A DNA stretch of 64,000 bases from Halorhabdus sp. BNX81 (GCF_029229925.1 NZ_CP107254.1:1736001-1800000); one strand, 5' to 3'. Positions 44,213 through 52,464 are shown, counted from the first letter of the stretch. Numbers and translations: made by a program. Notes: generated from the sequence alone by a model not told the origin.

Positions 44213-44494
44213 TTATTCCTGGAACTCGATCCGGCCGGCGCGCCATCCCTCGCGGAGGTGGGCGTTGCCACACTCCGAACAGCGGTACGTGAGGTTGGTC
44301 TTCTTCGTCGGCTTGTCGCCACCGGGGACCTTCGAGAACTTGCCGTCGTTCCCGATCCCGGACTGGCGCTCGCGCTGGCGGCCGTTGACTTTCGTCATGC
44401 CGGTAGAGCGTCCCTGTCGGACGCGCTCGACTTCGTGTTCGTGGTGCTCGTTGCAGTTCGGACAGTAGGTGTTAAACCGGCGTGGCATCTGCAT
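44213..44494 (-). CDS. rpl44e: 50S ribosomal protein L44e
   Basis: 93-residue zinc-binding protein of the large subunit, near the E site. [23 protein letters not shown] and [26 protein letters not shown] provide two CxxC pairs. It is the first gene of the L44e-S27e-aIF2alpha-Nop10-PAC2 operon. A TTTTAAG element (minus strand, near 44531-44538) lies about 40 bp upstream. Confidence 0.96.
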   Translation of the reverse strand: MQMPRRFNTYCPNCNEHHEHEVERVRQGRSTGMTKVNGRQRERQSGIGNDGKFSKVPGGDKPTKKTNLTYRCSECGNAHLREGWRAGRIEFQE

Positions 44495-44630
44495 GGATAT
44501 CTACCTTGCCGGAGGGTTAGACAGCCCGGCTTAAAACCCGTTTGGTTCCACGCGAGCGCCGTCTGTGGAACGTGAATCATCCGCACGCCATACGGCCATC
44601 AGTTCGTACATAGACTGCATGCTCCGAAGC

Positions 44631-44638
44631 GTTTAATG
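44631..44638 (+). promoter_or_regulatory. TATA box of the HAH_0734 family gene
   Basis: GTTTAATG lies 28 bp before the ATG at 44666, indicating a leaderless transcript. Confidence 0.55.
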
Positions 44639-44665
44639 CCATCTCAGGCGAATCCCCGGTAGTTC

Positions 44666-44917
44666 ATGAAGCGGCTCATCATCCACGGCGACCCCGGCAT
44701 CCGCAAAGACGCCGTGATCGAGCACGACGGCGAAGAGTACGTCTGCTTCGGGATCAATAAACAGGGCGACTGGCATGGCCCGGCCGAACCCCAGCTGTGG
44801 TGTACGGTCGGCAGCGAGGACGAACGCGAGACCTTCGAGCTCCGGAACTACATCCCGATGCACATGGAGACACTCTCTGCGGACGCCGACGCGATTACTG
44901 TCGTCGAGTCGGCCTGA
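44666..44917 (+). CDS. HAH_0734 family protein
   Basis: Haloarchaeal small protein of 83 aa with no known function. MKRLIIHGDPGIRKDAVIEHDGEEYVCFGINKQGDWHGP is the family's characteristic start, mostly beta-strand. Its last 23 bases overlap the end of the DUF2298 gene on the opposite strand, a convergent 3' overlap. Soluble, acidic, no metal site. Confidence 0.85.
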   Translation: MKRLIIHGDPGIRKDAVIEHDGEEYVCFGINKQGDWHGPAEPQLWCTVGSEDERETFELRNYIPMHMETLSADADAITVVESA

Positions 44918-47243
44918 GATAGTTCGAGCCAAGCATCGACTGGTTGACGCGGTAGATTGTCACCGAGTCCCAGTGTTTTTCGATCGTCACGGCGTCGAGT
45001 TTCTGGACCGTGATCTCCGGGAAGGCCGCCCGTTCGAGCGGGCCGACGTAGACATATGCGATATCATACTGGGCGAGCAATCGACGCTGGTTTGTGGGGG
45101 CACCAGTGAACAGCTGGATGGTATCGTGGACGCGTTCACAGTACGTCGATGCCCCGCGATAGCCGATTTCGCGGTTCCATCCGGCGACCGTTGGGACGCC
45201 AGTCATGGTTGCAGGAGCATTGCCCCAGTTGTAGATGTCCCAGCGCCATGGCGTGACGCCCGTTGAGAGTTCGCTGTCAGCAGCACAGTATCGACTCAGC
45301 GAGCCCGAAGTCGGTCGGGACAACAGGTTCGGTTGCCCGGTGACGTTGTCATTGAGCCAGTGGATCGCCGGCGCTTCCTCCGGATGGTACCTGTCGACGA
45401 ACGCGAGCGCATCGAGGGTCGGTTCCTCCGGTGGCGCTGTCACGGAAGACCCGGAGAAATGCTGTGAGAGGGCCAACACACCGTATATCGAGGTCGAAAC
45501 AACCAGTACGGCAACGAGGACTCGGAAGCCACGTCGCCACCCGTCACTGGACAGGCCAAGCGAGGGCCGTCGGTCGGCAAGCAACCCCACGAGTACGACC
45601 CCCACCGCCGAGGCCCAGAGCGCCCACGTCTGCGCGTAGAACTTGAAGACGGTGTTCATGCGCCCCGGTCCAGCCTGCTCTTGGACGTAGACGAATTCGA
45701 CGAGTACCACGAGCCCCGCTCCGGCCACGATCAGGATCGTCTCGTAGCCGGGTGTCGGCACATCCTTATAATCCCCAACACGGCGAAGGAACCAGCCGAC
45801 GGCGATCAGCGGCCCGAACAGACCGAGCGCGGGCACGTCGAGCAAAACGGAGACGAGAACCAGGCCGAACGCACCACCCAGTAGTGTTCTCCTGACCACC
45901 CGGGTGGTGTGTGAATGCAAGTACCGAACATAGTAGCACGCGAATGCGATCAGGAACGCCCCGTGAACCAGCAATAGCGGACCGAACCCGCTGCGCTCCG
46001 GCAATAATGCGAGGTGTTGCTGGCCACTCACGGACTGTAACCAGAACGGCAACGACAGCGCACCCCCGATCACGAGCACCGCGACCCCCGCGACGCCGGC
46101 GAGAACGTGACGCCGAATCTCCTCCCAACGCCAATCACGTGCGTCCAGCCGGTTCCGGATCGACGGTGGCAGTAGCGTTACCGGACTCGCCGGTGCGAGT
46201 GAAACTGTCAGAACGGTGAGTCCGCCGATCGAGGGGAACGACCAGGTATTGCTGACGGCGAGTTGGGCCGCGAGCGGGCCGAGGGCGGCAAGTAACGCGA
46301 TCCGTCGGGTTCGGTCACCCGCTGGCGTCCGGTAATAGCCATAGAGAAGCGTCGCCGCGAGCAGCAACAGGGGTGGGCTCATCATGTGTGGGTGGAGATC
46401 ACCGTTGAGCCAGGCAAACAGCGGGAACTCGTTGATCGTCCCCGGGATGACCCGGCTGGCCGTCCAGTAACTGAAATTCGCGAACCCGGTCCCCAGCCCG
46501 TCGAGTTCGTGGCCGACAGCCACTGAGAATCGCGTTGCGATATCGGTCGGGAGCGTCAGAAGGACCAACTGGACCGCCGGAACGAGATTGCTCGCTAATC
46601 CGACGAAGAAGGCGGCGATGACACCCGCGGGGCGGGCCGGAAGATCACGACCGGCGGCGACGTCTTTCGCGAGCCCGTACGCGGCCGTGACGACCATCGC
46701 ATAAAACCCCGCAACGGAGAGATTGTAGGCGAACCGGGCAGCAGTGTCCGTCATGCGGGCGAGCAGCGACGCGAGGAGATGACCGCTGTAGTAGTACTGG
46801 ACGGGTTCGCCGGCGAACCACATGTCCTCGGGTGGCAGGGCCTCGGCGCGGAGGAGGGTCTGGAGCAGGCCGAAGTCGAGGAACTTCTCACCACCGCTGG
46901 CGTGGACGGCCGGATCGACCGCTCGGATCGCCACGACGAACAGGAACGCGATCGAAAACACCGTCGCCGTTTCCATATACACCGTTCTGTTCACGCTGTC
47001 GCTTCGATGCCGAGCGATCACAGCGACGAGACCGAGGACGAAGAGTCCGCCCCAGAGCCCGAGCGTGAGCGAGACGTGGCCGACGAAGAAGGTGACGAGC
47101 CAGATGATCGTCAATGTGAGCGGAATCGCAACCCCGGCACCACTATCGGCCAGGTCCGGCAGCACCGTGTGAGTGATCGGGAGACCGACGAATAACAACA
47201 GGAGATAGGTCCCTAGCCACAGCGCGAGGAGTCCAAACTCCAT
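44895..47243 (-). CDS. DUF2298 (Chlor_Arch_YYY) multi-spanning membrane protein
   Basis: 782-residue integral membrane protein with about 14-16 helices in the first 600 residues and a soluble C-terminal domain. Family blocks include PPEDMWFAGEPVQYYYSGHLL, NEFPLFAWLNGDLHPHMMSPPLLLLAATL and NTVFKFYAQTWALW. The fold resembles membrane glycosyltransferases (GT-C type), with Asp/Glu and His at helix ends that could be catalytic, so sugar transfer from a lipid donor is a fair guess. I start at the ATG giving MEFGLL; a TTG four codons earlier is less likely. Confidence 0.87.
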   Translation of the reverse strand: MEFGLLALWLGTYLLLLFVGLPITHTVLPDLADSGAGVAIPLTLTIIWLVTFFVGHVSLTLGLWGGLFVLGLVAVIARHRSDSVNRTVYMETATVFSIAFLFVVAIRAVDPAVHASGGEKFLDFGLLQTLLRAEALPPEDMWFAGEPVQYYYSGHLLASLLARMTDTAARFAYNLSVAGFYAMVVTAAYGLAKDVAAGRDLPARPAGVIAAFFVGLASNLVPAVQLVLLTLPTDIATRFSVAVGHELDGLGTGFANFSYWTASRVIPGTINEFPLFAWLNGDLHPHMMSPPLLLLAATLLYGYYRTPAGDRTRRIALLAALGPLAAQLAVSNTWSFPSIGGLTVLTVSLAPASPVTLLPPSIRNRLDARDWRWEEIRRHVLAGVAGVAVLVIGGALSLPFWLQSVSGQQHLALLPERSGFGPLLLVHGAFLIAFACYYVRYLHSHTTRVVRRTLLGGAFGLVLVSVLLDVPALGLFGPLIAVGWFLRRVGDYKDVPTPGYETILIVAGAGLVVLVEFVYVQEQAGPGRMNTVFKFYAQTWALWASAVGVVLVGLLADRRPSLGLSSDGWRRGFRVLVAVLVVSTSIYGVLALSQHFSGSSVTAPPEEPTLDALAFVDRYHPEEAPAIHWLNDNVTGQPNLLSRPTSGSLSRYCAADSELSTGVTPWRWDIYNWGNAPATMTGVPTVAGWNREIGYRGASTYCERVHDTIQLFTGAPTNQRRLLAQYDIAYVYVGPLERAAFPEITVQKLDAVTIEKHWDSVTIYRVNQSMLGSNYLRPTRRQ

Positions 47244-47483
47244 CACCCGGGCCAACGGACAACCGCACTAAATGGCTTGTGTAATTGAAAGGGACGGTCA
47301 TGCAACGTCACCTTGGCAGGGAGAATACGTCTCGACGGCCCAACCAGGGAGCAGTCTACCAGAATATCCGGTGTAAGTATTTGCTGGAATTGTTCCGTCA
47401 AGTCACAGGGAATGCACGGTAAGAACTAACGGACGGCATCCGAATCACAACCCTTAATTGACGACCGAGGGTACAGTAGGGTA

Positions 47484-47558
<75 letters not shown>

Positions 47559-47563
47559 TTCTC

Positions 47564-47609
47564 AGCGAATTTACGGCGCAGAGGTGTATCTCTGCGCCAT
47601 CCTCGCTGT
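47564..47609 (+). other. Bulged trailer hairpin A after initiator tRNA
   Basis: Five bases after the tRNA a structured element begins. Outer stem CAGCGA/TCGCTG (6 bp), internal loop ATTTAC/ATCC, inner stem GGCGCAGAG/CTCTGCGCC (9 bp), and a 6-nt apical loop. The same element recurs at 47799-47844 with compensatory changes in the stems, which argues that the RNA fold itself is conserved. Confidence 0.7.
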
Positions 47610-47623
47610 GCTGTCGCCGTATT

Positions 47624-47676
47624 GGATTTGAAGCAGGAAGTGAAGCGAAAGCGGAACGACCGTGGTTCAAATCCAC
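47624..47676 (+). repeat. Inverted repeat: T-arm complement and second tail copy
   Basis: TGGATTTGAA (47624-47633) is the exact reverse complement of TTCAAATCCA (47667-47676) in the second tRNA-tail copy. The arms are 33 bases apart, enclosing a purine-rich sequence. Confidence 0.75.
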
Positions 47677-47686
47677 CTCCCGCTAT
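47663..47686 (+). repeat. Second copy of initiator tRNA 3' end
   Basis: Identical to the last 24 nt of the tRNA (47535-47558), displaced by 128 bp. It holds the full T-arm and the 3' strand of the acceptor stem with discriminator A, but no tRNA body precedes it. Confidence 0.9.
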
Positions 47687-47688
47687 TT

Positions 47689-47716
47689 TGCTGCGAACAA
47701 ATCCGTGAGCAGCAAA
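47689..47716 (+). other. Trailer hairpin with 14-nt loop (Met copy 2)
   Basis: Two bases after the second tail copy, TTGCTGC/GCAGCAA forms a 7-bp stem around the 14-nt loop GAACAAATCCGTGA. The same loop length and most of its sequence occur in the trailers of tRNA-Leu and tRNA-Trp. Loop ends GA...GA with U before the second GA fit a kink-loop, the type of fold bound by archaeal L7Ae. Confidence 0.65.
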
Positions 47717-47726
47717 TCGTATAGAG

Positions 47727-47784
47727 TGGATTTGAAATAGAGAAAGGCGAGCGAAGCGAGCGTTTCGCGTGGTTCAAATCCACC
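47727..47784 (+). repeat. Inverted repeat: T-arm complement and third tail copy
   Basis: GTGGATTTGAA (47727-47737) is the exact reverse complement of TTCAAATCCAC (47774-47784) in the third tail copy. The 36-base interval includes a GCGAAGCGAGCG-type hairpin. Confidence 0.75.
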
Positions 47785-47793
47785 TCCCGCTAC
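47770..47793 (+). repeat. Third copy of initiator tRNA 3' end
   Basis: A further identical 24-nt copy of the tRNA 3' end, 107 bp after the second copy. It is followed directly by hairpin C. Confidence 0.9.
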
Positions 47794-47798
47794 ATCTC

Positions 47799-47844
47799 GG
47801 CGAATTTACGGCCCAGAGGTTCGTCTCTGGGCCATCCTCGCTGT
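47799..47844 (+). other. Bulged trailer hairpin C after third tail copy
   Basis: Same fold as hairpin A: outer stem CGGCGA/TCGCTG (one G-T pair), identical internal loop ATTTAC/ATCC, inner stem GGCCCAGAG/CTCTGGGCC. Relative to hairpin A the fourth inner pair has flipped from G-C to C-G on both strands. The remaining bases to 47939 contain no other recognisable signal except the promoter region of the next gene. Confidence 0.7.
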
Positions 47845-47939
47845 ACTGTCGCTGTCGTGGCTTACCCCTGTTTTGAGCGGAATGAGACAGTACCTGCCTG
47901 CAAGCCCGACTTTTAGGTACCCGCCGGCGAAGGTCGACT

Positions 47940-48947
47940 ATGACCGAAGAAATCGGAATCGTCGGTGGCGGGATCGCCGGGGCCGGTGCGGCCTACGCGT
48001 TGAGCGACGCCGACGTCACCGTCTACGAGATGGATACCGTCGGGGGGCGGATGGCGAGTCGGCAACGGAACGGATGTATCTTCGACTTCGGTGCGAACTA
48101 CCTCGAAGTCGCCGATCCGGACCTGGAAGCGATCATCGAAGACGCCGCCGGGGACAGACTCGTCGAGATCGAACCACCGGTCTGGCGGTTCGACGCCGCC
48201 GGGGAGATCACGGCCGGAGATACGCCACAGAACACCCGCTGGACGGGCCGCGGTGGCCTCGACGAGATCGTCCGAGGCATGATCGATGCCAGCGGCGCGA
48301 CGCTGGAGGATGGCGTCGGCGTGACACACCTCGAACGACTCGACGATGGGTGGCGCATTACGACCGAGACGGGCGAGCGGGAGTTCGATGCGATCGTGCT
48401 CGCGGTGCCAACCGCGTCGGCGTCGGTCCTGCTGGAAACCGCAGATTGGGATGCCTCGCTCCGGGAGGAACTGGCCATGGCCATCAATCAGATCCCCTAC
48501 CGGACGATGGATACCGTTGCGCTCCACTTTGCCTTCGAACTGGAGACGCCGTACTTCGGGCTCGTCAGCGAGGAGAGTGTCTACGATGTGGCGTGGGTGT
48601 CAAACGAAGGTCACAAACCCGGCCACGTTCCGGACGGCGAGACGGTGATCGTCGTCCAGTTCGGCCCGAGCTGGGTCGTCACGCACCCACAGACGTCGCC
48701 GGCCGCTGCCGCCGAGGCGGCGACCCATCGAGCCCGGGAACTCATCGGCGACGACCGGTTCGTCGATCCAAACTGGTGGGAGTACCAGCGCTGGGGTGAC
48801 GCGATCCCCACGCGAAGCCCGGATGAAGAACTGATCGAGCAGGCGCTCGACTCGGACCTGGCGATCGCTGGCGACTGGGTCAACGGTATCGGGCGGACAC
48901 GATCGGCCCTCCGGAGTGGCCTGGACGCCGGTCGAAACCTGCAGTAA
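47940..48947 (+). CDS. Renalase-like FAD-dependent oxidoreductase
   Basis: 335-residue flavoprotein. The N-terminal Rossmann motif is IGIVGGGIAGAGAAYALSDADVTVYEMD, followed by VGGRMASRQRNGCIFDFGANYLE, as in renalase-type NAD(P)-binding amine oxidases. The C-terminal LAIAGDWVNGIGRTRSALRSGLDAGRNL closes the FAD site. Substrate unknown; relatives oxidise aberrant NAD(P)H isomers or amines. Convergent with guaB. Confidence 0.88.
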   Translation: MTEEIGIVGGGIAGAGAAYALSDADVTVYEMDTVGGRMASRQRNGCIFDFGANYLEVADPDLEAIIEDAAGDRLVEIEPPVWRFDAAGEITAGDTPQNTRWTGRGGLDEIVRGMIDASGATLEDGVGVTHLERLDDGWRITTETGEREFDAIVLAVPTASASVLLETADWDASLREELAMAINQIPYRTMDTVALHFAFELETPYFGLVSEESVYDVAWVSNEGHKPGHVPDGETVIVVQFGPSWVVTHPQTSPAAAAEAATHRARELIGDDRFVDPNWWEYQRWGDAIPTRSPDEELIEQALDSDLAIAGDWVNGIGRTRSALRSGLDAGRNLQ

Positions 48948-48974
48948 GTCGGTGCTATACTTTTCGTCCCGTCG

Positions 48975-50462
48975 TCACTCGCCGGGACTGTAGTTCGGAG
49001 CCTCGTCAGTGATGAGCACGTCGTGGGGATGGTTCTCCTGCTGGCCGGCACTGGAGACCCGGACGAACTCGGCGCGTTCCTTGAACTCGGGGATCGAACT
49101 CGCACCGACGTAGCCCATTCCGGACTGCATCCCGCCGACCATCTGGTGGAGTTCGTTCTCGACAGGTCCCTGATACGGCGTGGCTGCCTCGACGCCCTCC
49201 GGGACGTAGTCCTCTTCCTCCTGATCCTCGACGTCCTTGAGGTATCGCTCGCCGCCGCCGGACTTCATCGCGCCGACGCTACCCATCCCGCGGTACTGCT
49301 TGTACTTCTTGCCGTTGCGGGTGATGATGCGACCCGGCGCTTCGTCCGTACCCGCGAAGTACGAGCCGAGCATCACGGCGTCAGCACCGGCCCCGATGGC
49401 CTTGATCGCGTCGCCGGAGTACCGAATGCCACCGTCCGCGATGACGGGCACGTCGTGGTCCGCCGCAACGTCGGCGACCTCGGCGACGGCCGAAAGCTGG
49501 GGCATCCCCGACCCGGAGACGATCCGCGTCGTACAGATGCTGCCCGGGCCGATGCCGACCTTGAGTCCGTCGGCGAAGTCGACGAGATCCTCGGCAGCCT
49601 CACGGGTACCGATGTTACCGACGACGATGTCCGCGTCGATCTCCGCTTTGATATCTCTGGCCGTGTCGACCACGTCGAGGTTGTGGGCGTGTGCGCAGTC
49701 GACGAAAATGATGTCCGCACCGGCGTCATCGGCTTCGAGCGCCCGCTCCGTCTCGAAGGGACCGACGGCGACGCCACACCGGAGGCGCCCGTTCTCGTCT
49801 CGGGCGGCCTGGTCGTACTCGCGACGCTGGAGAATCCCCTGCATCGTCACCAGCCCGATGAGGCGGTCCCCGTCGTCAACGATCGGGACGCGCTCGATCT
49901 TGTGTTCGTACATGAGTTCGAGCGCCTCGCGCGGCGAGACGGACTCTTCGGCGGTGATAACCTCGTCAGTCATGGCCTCCCGAACGGCATCCGATTCGCC
50001 GACTTCGAGGTACGGGCGGATGTCCGTCGCCGAAATGATCCCCAGGACTTCGTCGTCCTCGCCCACGACGGGCGCGCCACTGACGCCCTTGTGCTCCATC
50101 ATCTCGTCGACCTCACGGACGGTTTGGTCCGGGTCAGCCGTCACGACATCGCGAATGATAGGTTCGTCAGCGCGTTTGACGCGCTCGATCTCCGTGACCA
50201 TCCGGTCGACATCCATGTTACGGTGAATGACGCCGAGTCCGCCGTGTCGAGCCATTGCGATCGCCATCTCGCCCTCGGTGACGGTGTCCATCGCTGCCGA
50301 AAGGACGGGGACGTTCAACGAGACGTTCTTCGAGACGCGGGTCTCCGTCGTCGCATCGTCAGGTTCGACGCGACTCTCCTTCGGACGCAACAGGACGTCG
50401 TCGAAGGTCAGCGCTTCCGGTACGTCGAGTTTCGCCGAAAACGGTCGATCGTGCTTCGCCAT
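48975..50462 (-). CDS. guaB: IMP dehydrogenase
   Basis: Oxidises IMP to XMP with NAD+, the first step from IMP to GMP (495 aa). The (beta/alpha)8 barrel is interrupted by a CBS pair at about residues 95-215 (FIRDVVTADPD... and AMTDEVITAEESVSP...). The catalytic Cys lies in KVGIGPGSICTTR near residue 310, and VIADGGIRYSGDAIKAIGAGADAVMLGS is the phosphate-binding segment. MSGGGERYLKD-like flap residues are present. Monocistronic. Confidence 0.96.
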   Translation of the reverse strand: MAKHDRPFSAKLDVPEALTFDDVLLRPKESRVEPDDATTETRVSKNVSLNVPVLSAAMDTVTEGEMAIAMARHGGLGVIHRNMDVDRMVTEIERVKRADEPIIRDVVTADPDQTVREVDEMMEHKGVSGAPVVGEDDEVLGIISATDIRPYLEVGESDAVREAMTDEVITAEESVSPREALELMYEHKIERVPIVDDGDRLIGLVTMQGILQRREYDQAARDENGRLRCGVAVGPFETERALEADDAGADIIFVDCAHAHNLDVVDTARDIKAEIDADIVVGNIGTREAAEDLVDFADGLKVGIGPGSICTTRIVSGSGMPQLSAVAEVADVAADHDVPVIADGGIRYSGDAIKAIGAGADAVMLGSYFAGTDEAPGRIITRNGKKYKQYRGMGSVGAMKSGGGERYLKDVEDQEEEDYVPEGVEAATPYQGPVENELHQMVGGMQSGMGYVGASSIPEFKERAEFVRVSSAGQQENHPHDVLITDEAPNYSPGE

Positions 50463-50748
50463 GTAATCGGTCGTACAGCCCAGCCCAAAAACGTTGCGAG
50501 TTGTCGCTCATCGCTTGCAGTTTCACCGGGTGGAACCACAGCGCCCCGCGATTGTGGAGGGCGTCCGATGACCGATCATTACGATATCCGGATCCCACAG
50601 GCAGTTATCCGAAAAGGGATTACGATCCAGTACAAATGAACGATATTATTCGAAATGACTGCTATTTTGTAGCCGGTCCATGCGCATACCGTCGCTTGCG
50701 GGCACTTCTCACACAACGTTTTTACTTCTATCCTTCGTGGTTTATCAT

Positions 50749-50961
50749 ATGGCTTCCGCCATCCCCATCAGCTCGCGGATCGCCAGTGAGCAGCGTGCAG
50801 TCACCGGTGTGACGAATACATGGAAGTCGATGGGGACACCGTTCAATTTTGGCGCTGACACAACCAGTCAGCCGGCGGAGCACGACCGTCACGGTATCGC
50901 CGAGCGATACCGAAGACGGTCCCAGTACCCATTGGCCACGGGAGACGGCCCGCGTCGCTGA
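50749..50961 (+). CDS. Possible small protein coupled to the DUF5794 gene
   Basis: 70-residue reading starting MASAIPISSRIASEQRAVTG. Its stop shares bases with the next start (TGATG), which would couple translation. A T-rich TATA-like run lies about 30 bp upstream. Against it: no recognisable family, many Arg at the end, and little acidic bias. It may be only a transcribed leader of the downstream gene. The 286 bp between guaB and this start hold promoter-like AT-rich runs and nothing else recognised. Confidence 0.35.
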   Translation: MASAIPISSRIASEQRAVTGVTNTWKSMGTPFNFGADTTSQPAEHDRHGIAERYRRRSQYPLATGDGPRR

Positions 50962-51830
50962 TGAGTAGCTCCCAACATCCGATCGCCCTCGCCATCGAGC
51001 AACGCGTCGGCGGTGACGGTCGCCTGCTCGCGACGGTGATGTGTCTCCCACTCGTCGACGGGGTGTTCCCGGCGCTGATCCTCGCCGGTGCGATGGGCAG
51101 TGTGTCCGGGGTTTTCGAGGTCGGACTCCTGGTCTTTGGGGGAAGTGCAACGGTCGCAGTCATCCTCGCAGATTTAGACGGGACGCCGCGCGAGCAGGTT
51201 CTGACTGTCCTCGGTGTCGGGGCGATCCTGTTGCCGATTGCAGCGGTTGAAGCGGCCCTCGCGCCGACGATCGCCAGCGTACTCGATCTGGCAATCTTCG
51301 AGCGGTTCGCGGGGCTCGTTATCCTGGCAATCGCCGCCCAGACCGCCAGTTCACGGATCGCCGACCTCATTCCACGGCCGGCGATCGTCGTCGGATTCGG
51401 CCTGATCGCCAGTCTTGACCTCGGCGGCGCGGAACTGACCGTCGCCACTGATCCCGAACTCGTCGTCAACGGGACAGCTACGGCCCTGGTCGGCGTCGGC
51501 TTTGCGGTACTTGTTGCGCTTGCTGGCCCGTGGCTTCGAGCCAACGTCGACATCGACCGCTTTCGCTTCGGCAGCGCTGTTGCCCTCGGCGTGCTGGCGC
51601 TATCGATCTACGGATTCGTCCCCAGCGACGCCCCGCTTTCGCTGGCTGTCCTTGCGATGGCCGGGCTATTGGCGTTCGATCCGGACCAGGGACTGATCTT
51701 CCCACCCCGCGAGTCCCCAGTGGACGCTGAGGCGGACGAGTCACTCCCGGACGGCGGCAGTCAGTCCGACGCCTCAAACCCTGTCTCGACAGAATCAGAT
51801 GGCAGTGACGATCGCTCACCGTGGCTGTAG
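50961..51830 (+). CDS. DUF5794 family membrane protein
   Basis: 289-residue haloarchaeal membrane protein of unknown function. The start MSSSQHPIALAIEQRVGGDGRLLATVMCLPLVDGVFPALILAGA fits my memory of DUF5794. About eight helices occupy residues 25-250 and an acidic Ser/Asp-rich tail follows. The DUF5795 gene lies 110 bp downstream on the same strand, a pairing I associate with haloarchaea. Confidence 0.83.
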   Translation: MSSSQHPIALAIEQRVGGDGRLLATVMCLPLVDGVFPALILAGAMGSVSGVFEVGLLVFGGSATVAVILADLDGTPREQVLTVLGVGAILLPIAAVEAALAPTIASVLDLAIFERFAGLVILAIAAQTASSRIADLIPRPAIVVGFGLIASLDLGGAELTVATDPELVVNGTATALVGVGFAVLVALAGPWLRANVDIDRFRFGSAVALGVLALSIYGFVPSDAPLSLAVLAMAGLLAFDPDQGLIFPPRESPVDAEADESLPDGGSQSDASNPVSTESDGSDDRSPWL

Positions 51831-51907
51831 AGACAGGGCTCGATAGTGAACGGGGGCCGAACGAAGAGACGGTGTACGTTGACAGTAGGAATCCTGCCTG
51901 GACGGCA

Positions 51908-51915
51908 ATATTTAG
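51908..51915 (+). promoter_or_regulatory. TATA box of the DUF5795 gene
   Basis: ATATTTAG lies 25 bp before the ATG at 51940, giving this gene its own leaderless transcript. Confidence 0.6.
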
Positions 51916-51939
51916 AAGTCTCGATAGCCTGGGTCCGTC

Positions 51940-52167
51940 ATGGCCGAAAATAGGGTGGTCCAGGGACGGATGGTCACCGCCGTCACGCTGGCAGAACTCA
52001 TCGAAGGCGAGGATGTCATGGACGCCGAATCGATCTCCGACGCCGAGCGCACGTGCCCCGAATGTGGCGGCGATGTCCTGGAAGTCGGATATATGCCCTC
52101 GATCACCGAGTTCGTGACCGGAAACAAGTGCCAGGACTGTGAGTGGGCAACAACCGACAGAGACTGA
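51940..52167 (+). CDS. DUF5795 family zinc-ribbon protein
   Basis: 75-residue protein. NRVVQGRMVTAVTLAELIEGEDVMDAESISDAE precedes a four-Cys zinc ribbon (CPECGGDVLEVGYMPSITEFVTGNKCQDCEWAT). The arrangement matches the haloarchaeal DUF5795 family. Zinc-ribbon proteins of this size usually bind nucleic acid or protein partners; the actual role is unknown. Confidence 0.85.
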   Translation: MAENRVVQGRMVTAVTLAELIEGEDVMDAESISDAERTCPECGGDVLEVGYMPSITEFVTGNKCQDCEWATTDRD

Positions 52168-52208
52168 ATCGAAATCCCTTTAGGGGAAATCGTCTAACGA
52201 CGGGTTGC

Positions 52209-52384
52209 GGGGTCGTGGCCAAGTCCGGCATGGCGACTGACTCCAGAGGCACGCGCCCGGGACGACACTCCAGACTGATATACTGAGCGACCGGCTGATC
52301 ACCGGCCGCCTTGATGACCCTCTGGAGTTCCGAGGCGCAACCGGAGATATCAGTCGATCGGGAGTTCAAATCTCTCCGACCCCA
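52209..52384 (+). tRNA. tRNA-Trp (anticodon CCA) with intron
   Basis: Acceptor stem GGGGTCG/CGACCCC, D-arm GCCA/TGGC, anticodon stem ACTGA/TCAGT with loop CTCCAGA (anticodon CCA), T-arm GGGAG-TTCAAAT-CTCTC. Exons are 52209-52247 and 52350-52384 (74 nt mature), split after position 38 by an intron of about 102 nt; the exact splice sites could shift by a base or two. Haloarchaeal tRNA-Trp is known for a long intron here. A structured trailer and degenerate tail copy follow. Confidence 0.93.
52248..52349 (+). ncRNA. Box C/D guide RNA within the tRNA-Trp intron
   Basis: The intron guides 2'-O-methylation of its own host tRNA, as described for Haloferax pre-tRNA-Trp. Box C' is TGATGA (52312-52317) and box D is CCGA (52330-52333). 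The guide CCTCTGGAGT before box D pairs with the anticodon loop, and the fifth base upstream of box D opposes C34. Box D' is CTGA (52283-52286). The guide ACTGATATA before it pairs around position 39, its fifth base opposing U39. The 5' box C is degenerate and hard to place. Confidence 0.85.
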
Positions 52385-52391
52385 TTCTTTC

Positions 52392-52415
52392 GCGCCCACC
52401 AACTCCGTGAGGCGC
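52392..52415 (+). other. tRNA-Trp trailer hairpin with 14-nt loop
   Basis: Seven bases after the discriminator A, GCGCC/GGCGC forms a stem around the 14-nt loop CACCAACTCCGTGA. Loop length and the TCCGTGA end match the Met copy 2 hairpin; stems are unrelated. Confidence 0.6.
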
Positions 52416-52464
52416 AAGTGTGTAATTCGGAGAGATGTGAATGTGGGAGCAGCTCACTACGACC

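Noticed and set aside
49023-50639. 538-residue frame opposite guaB
   Set aside because: IMP dehydrogenase on the other strand has all motifs; this frame is a shadow.
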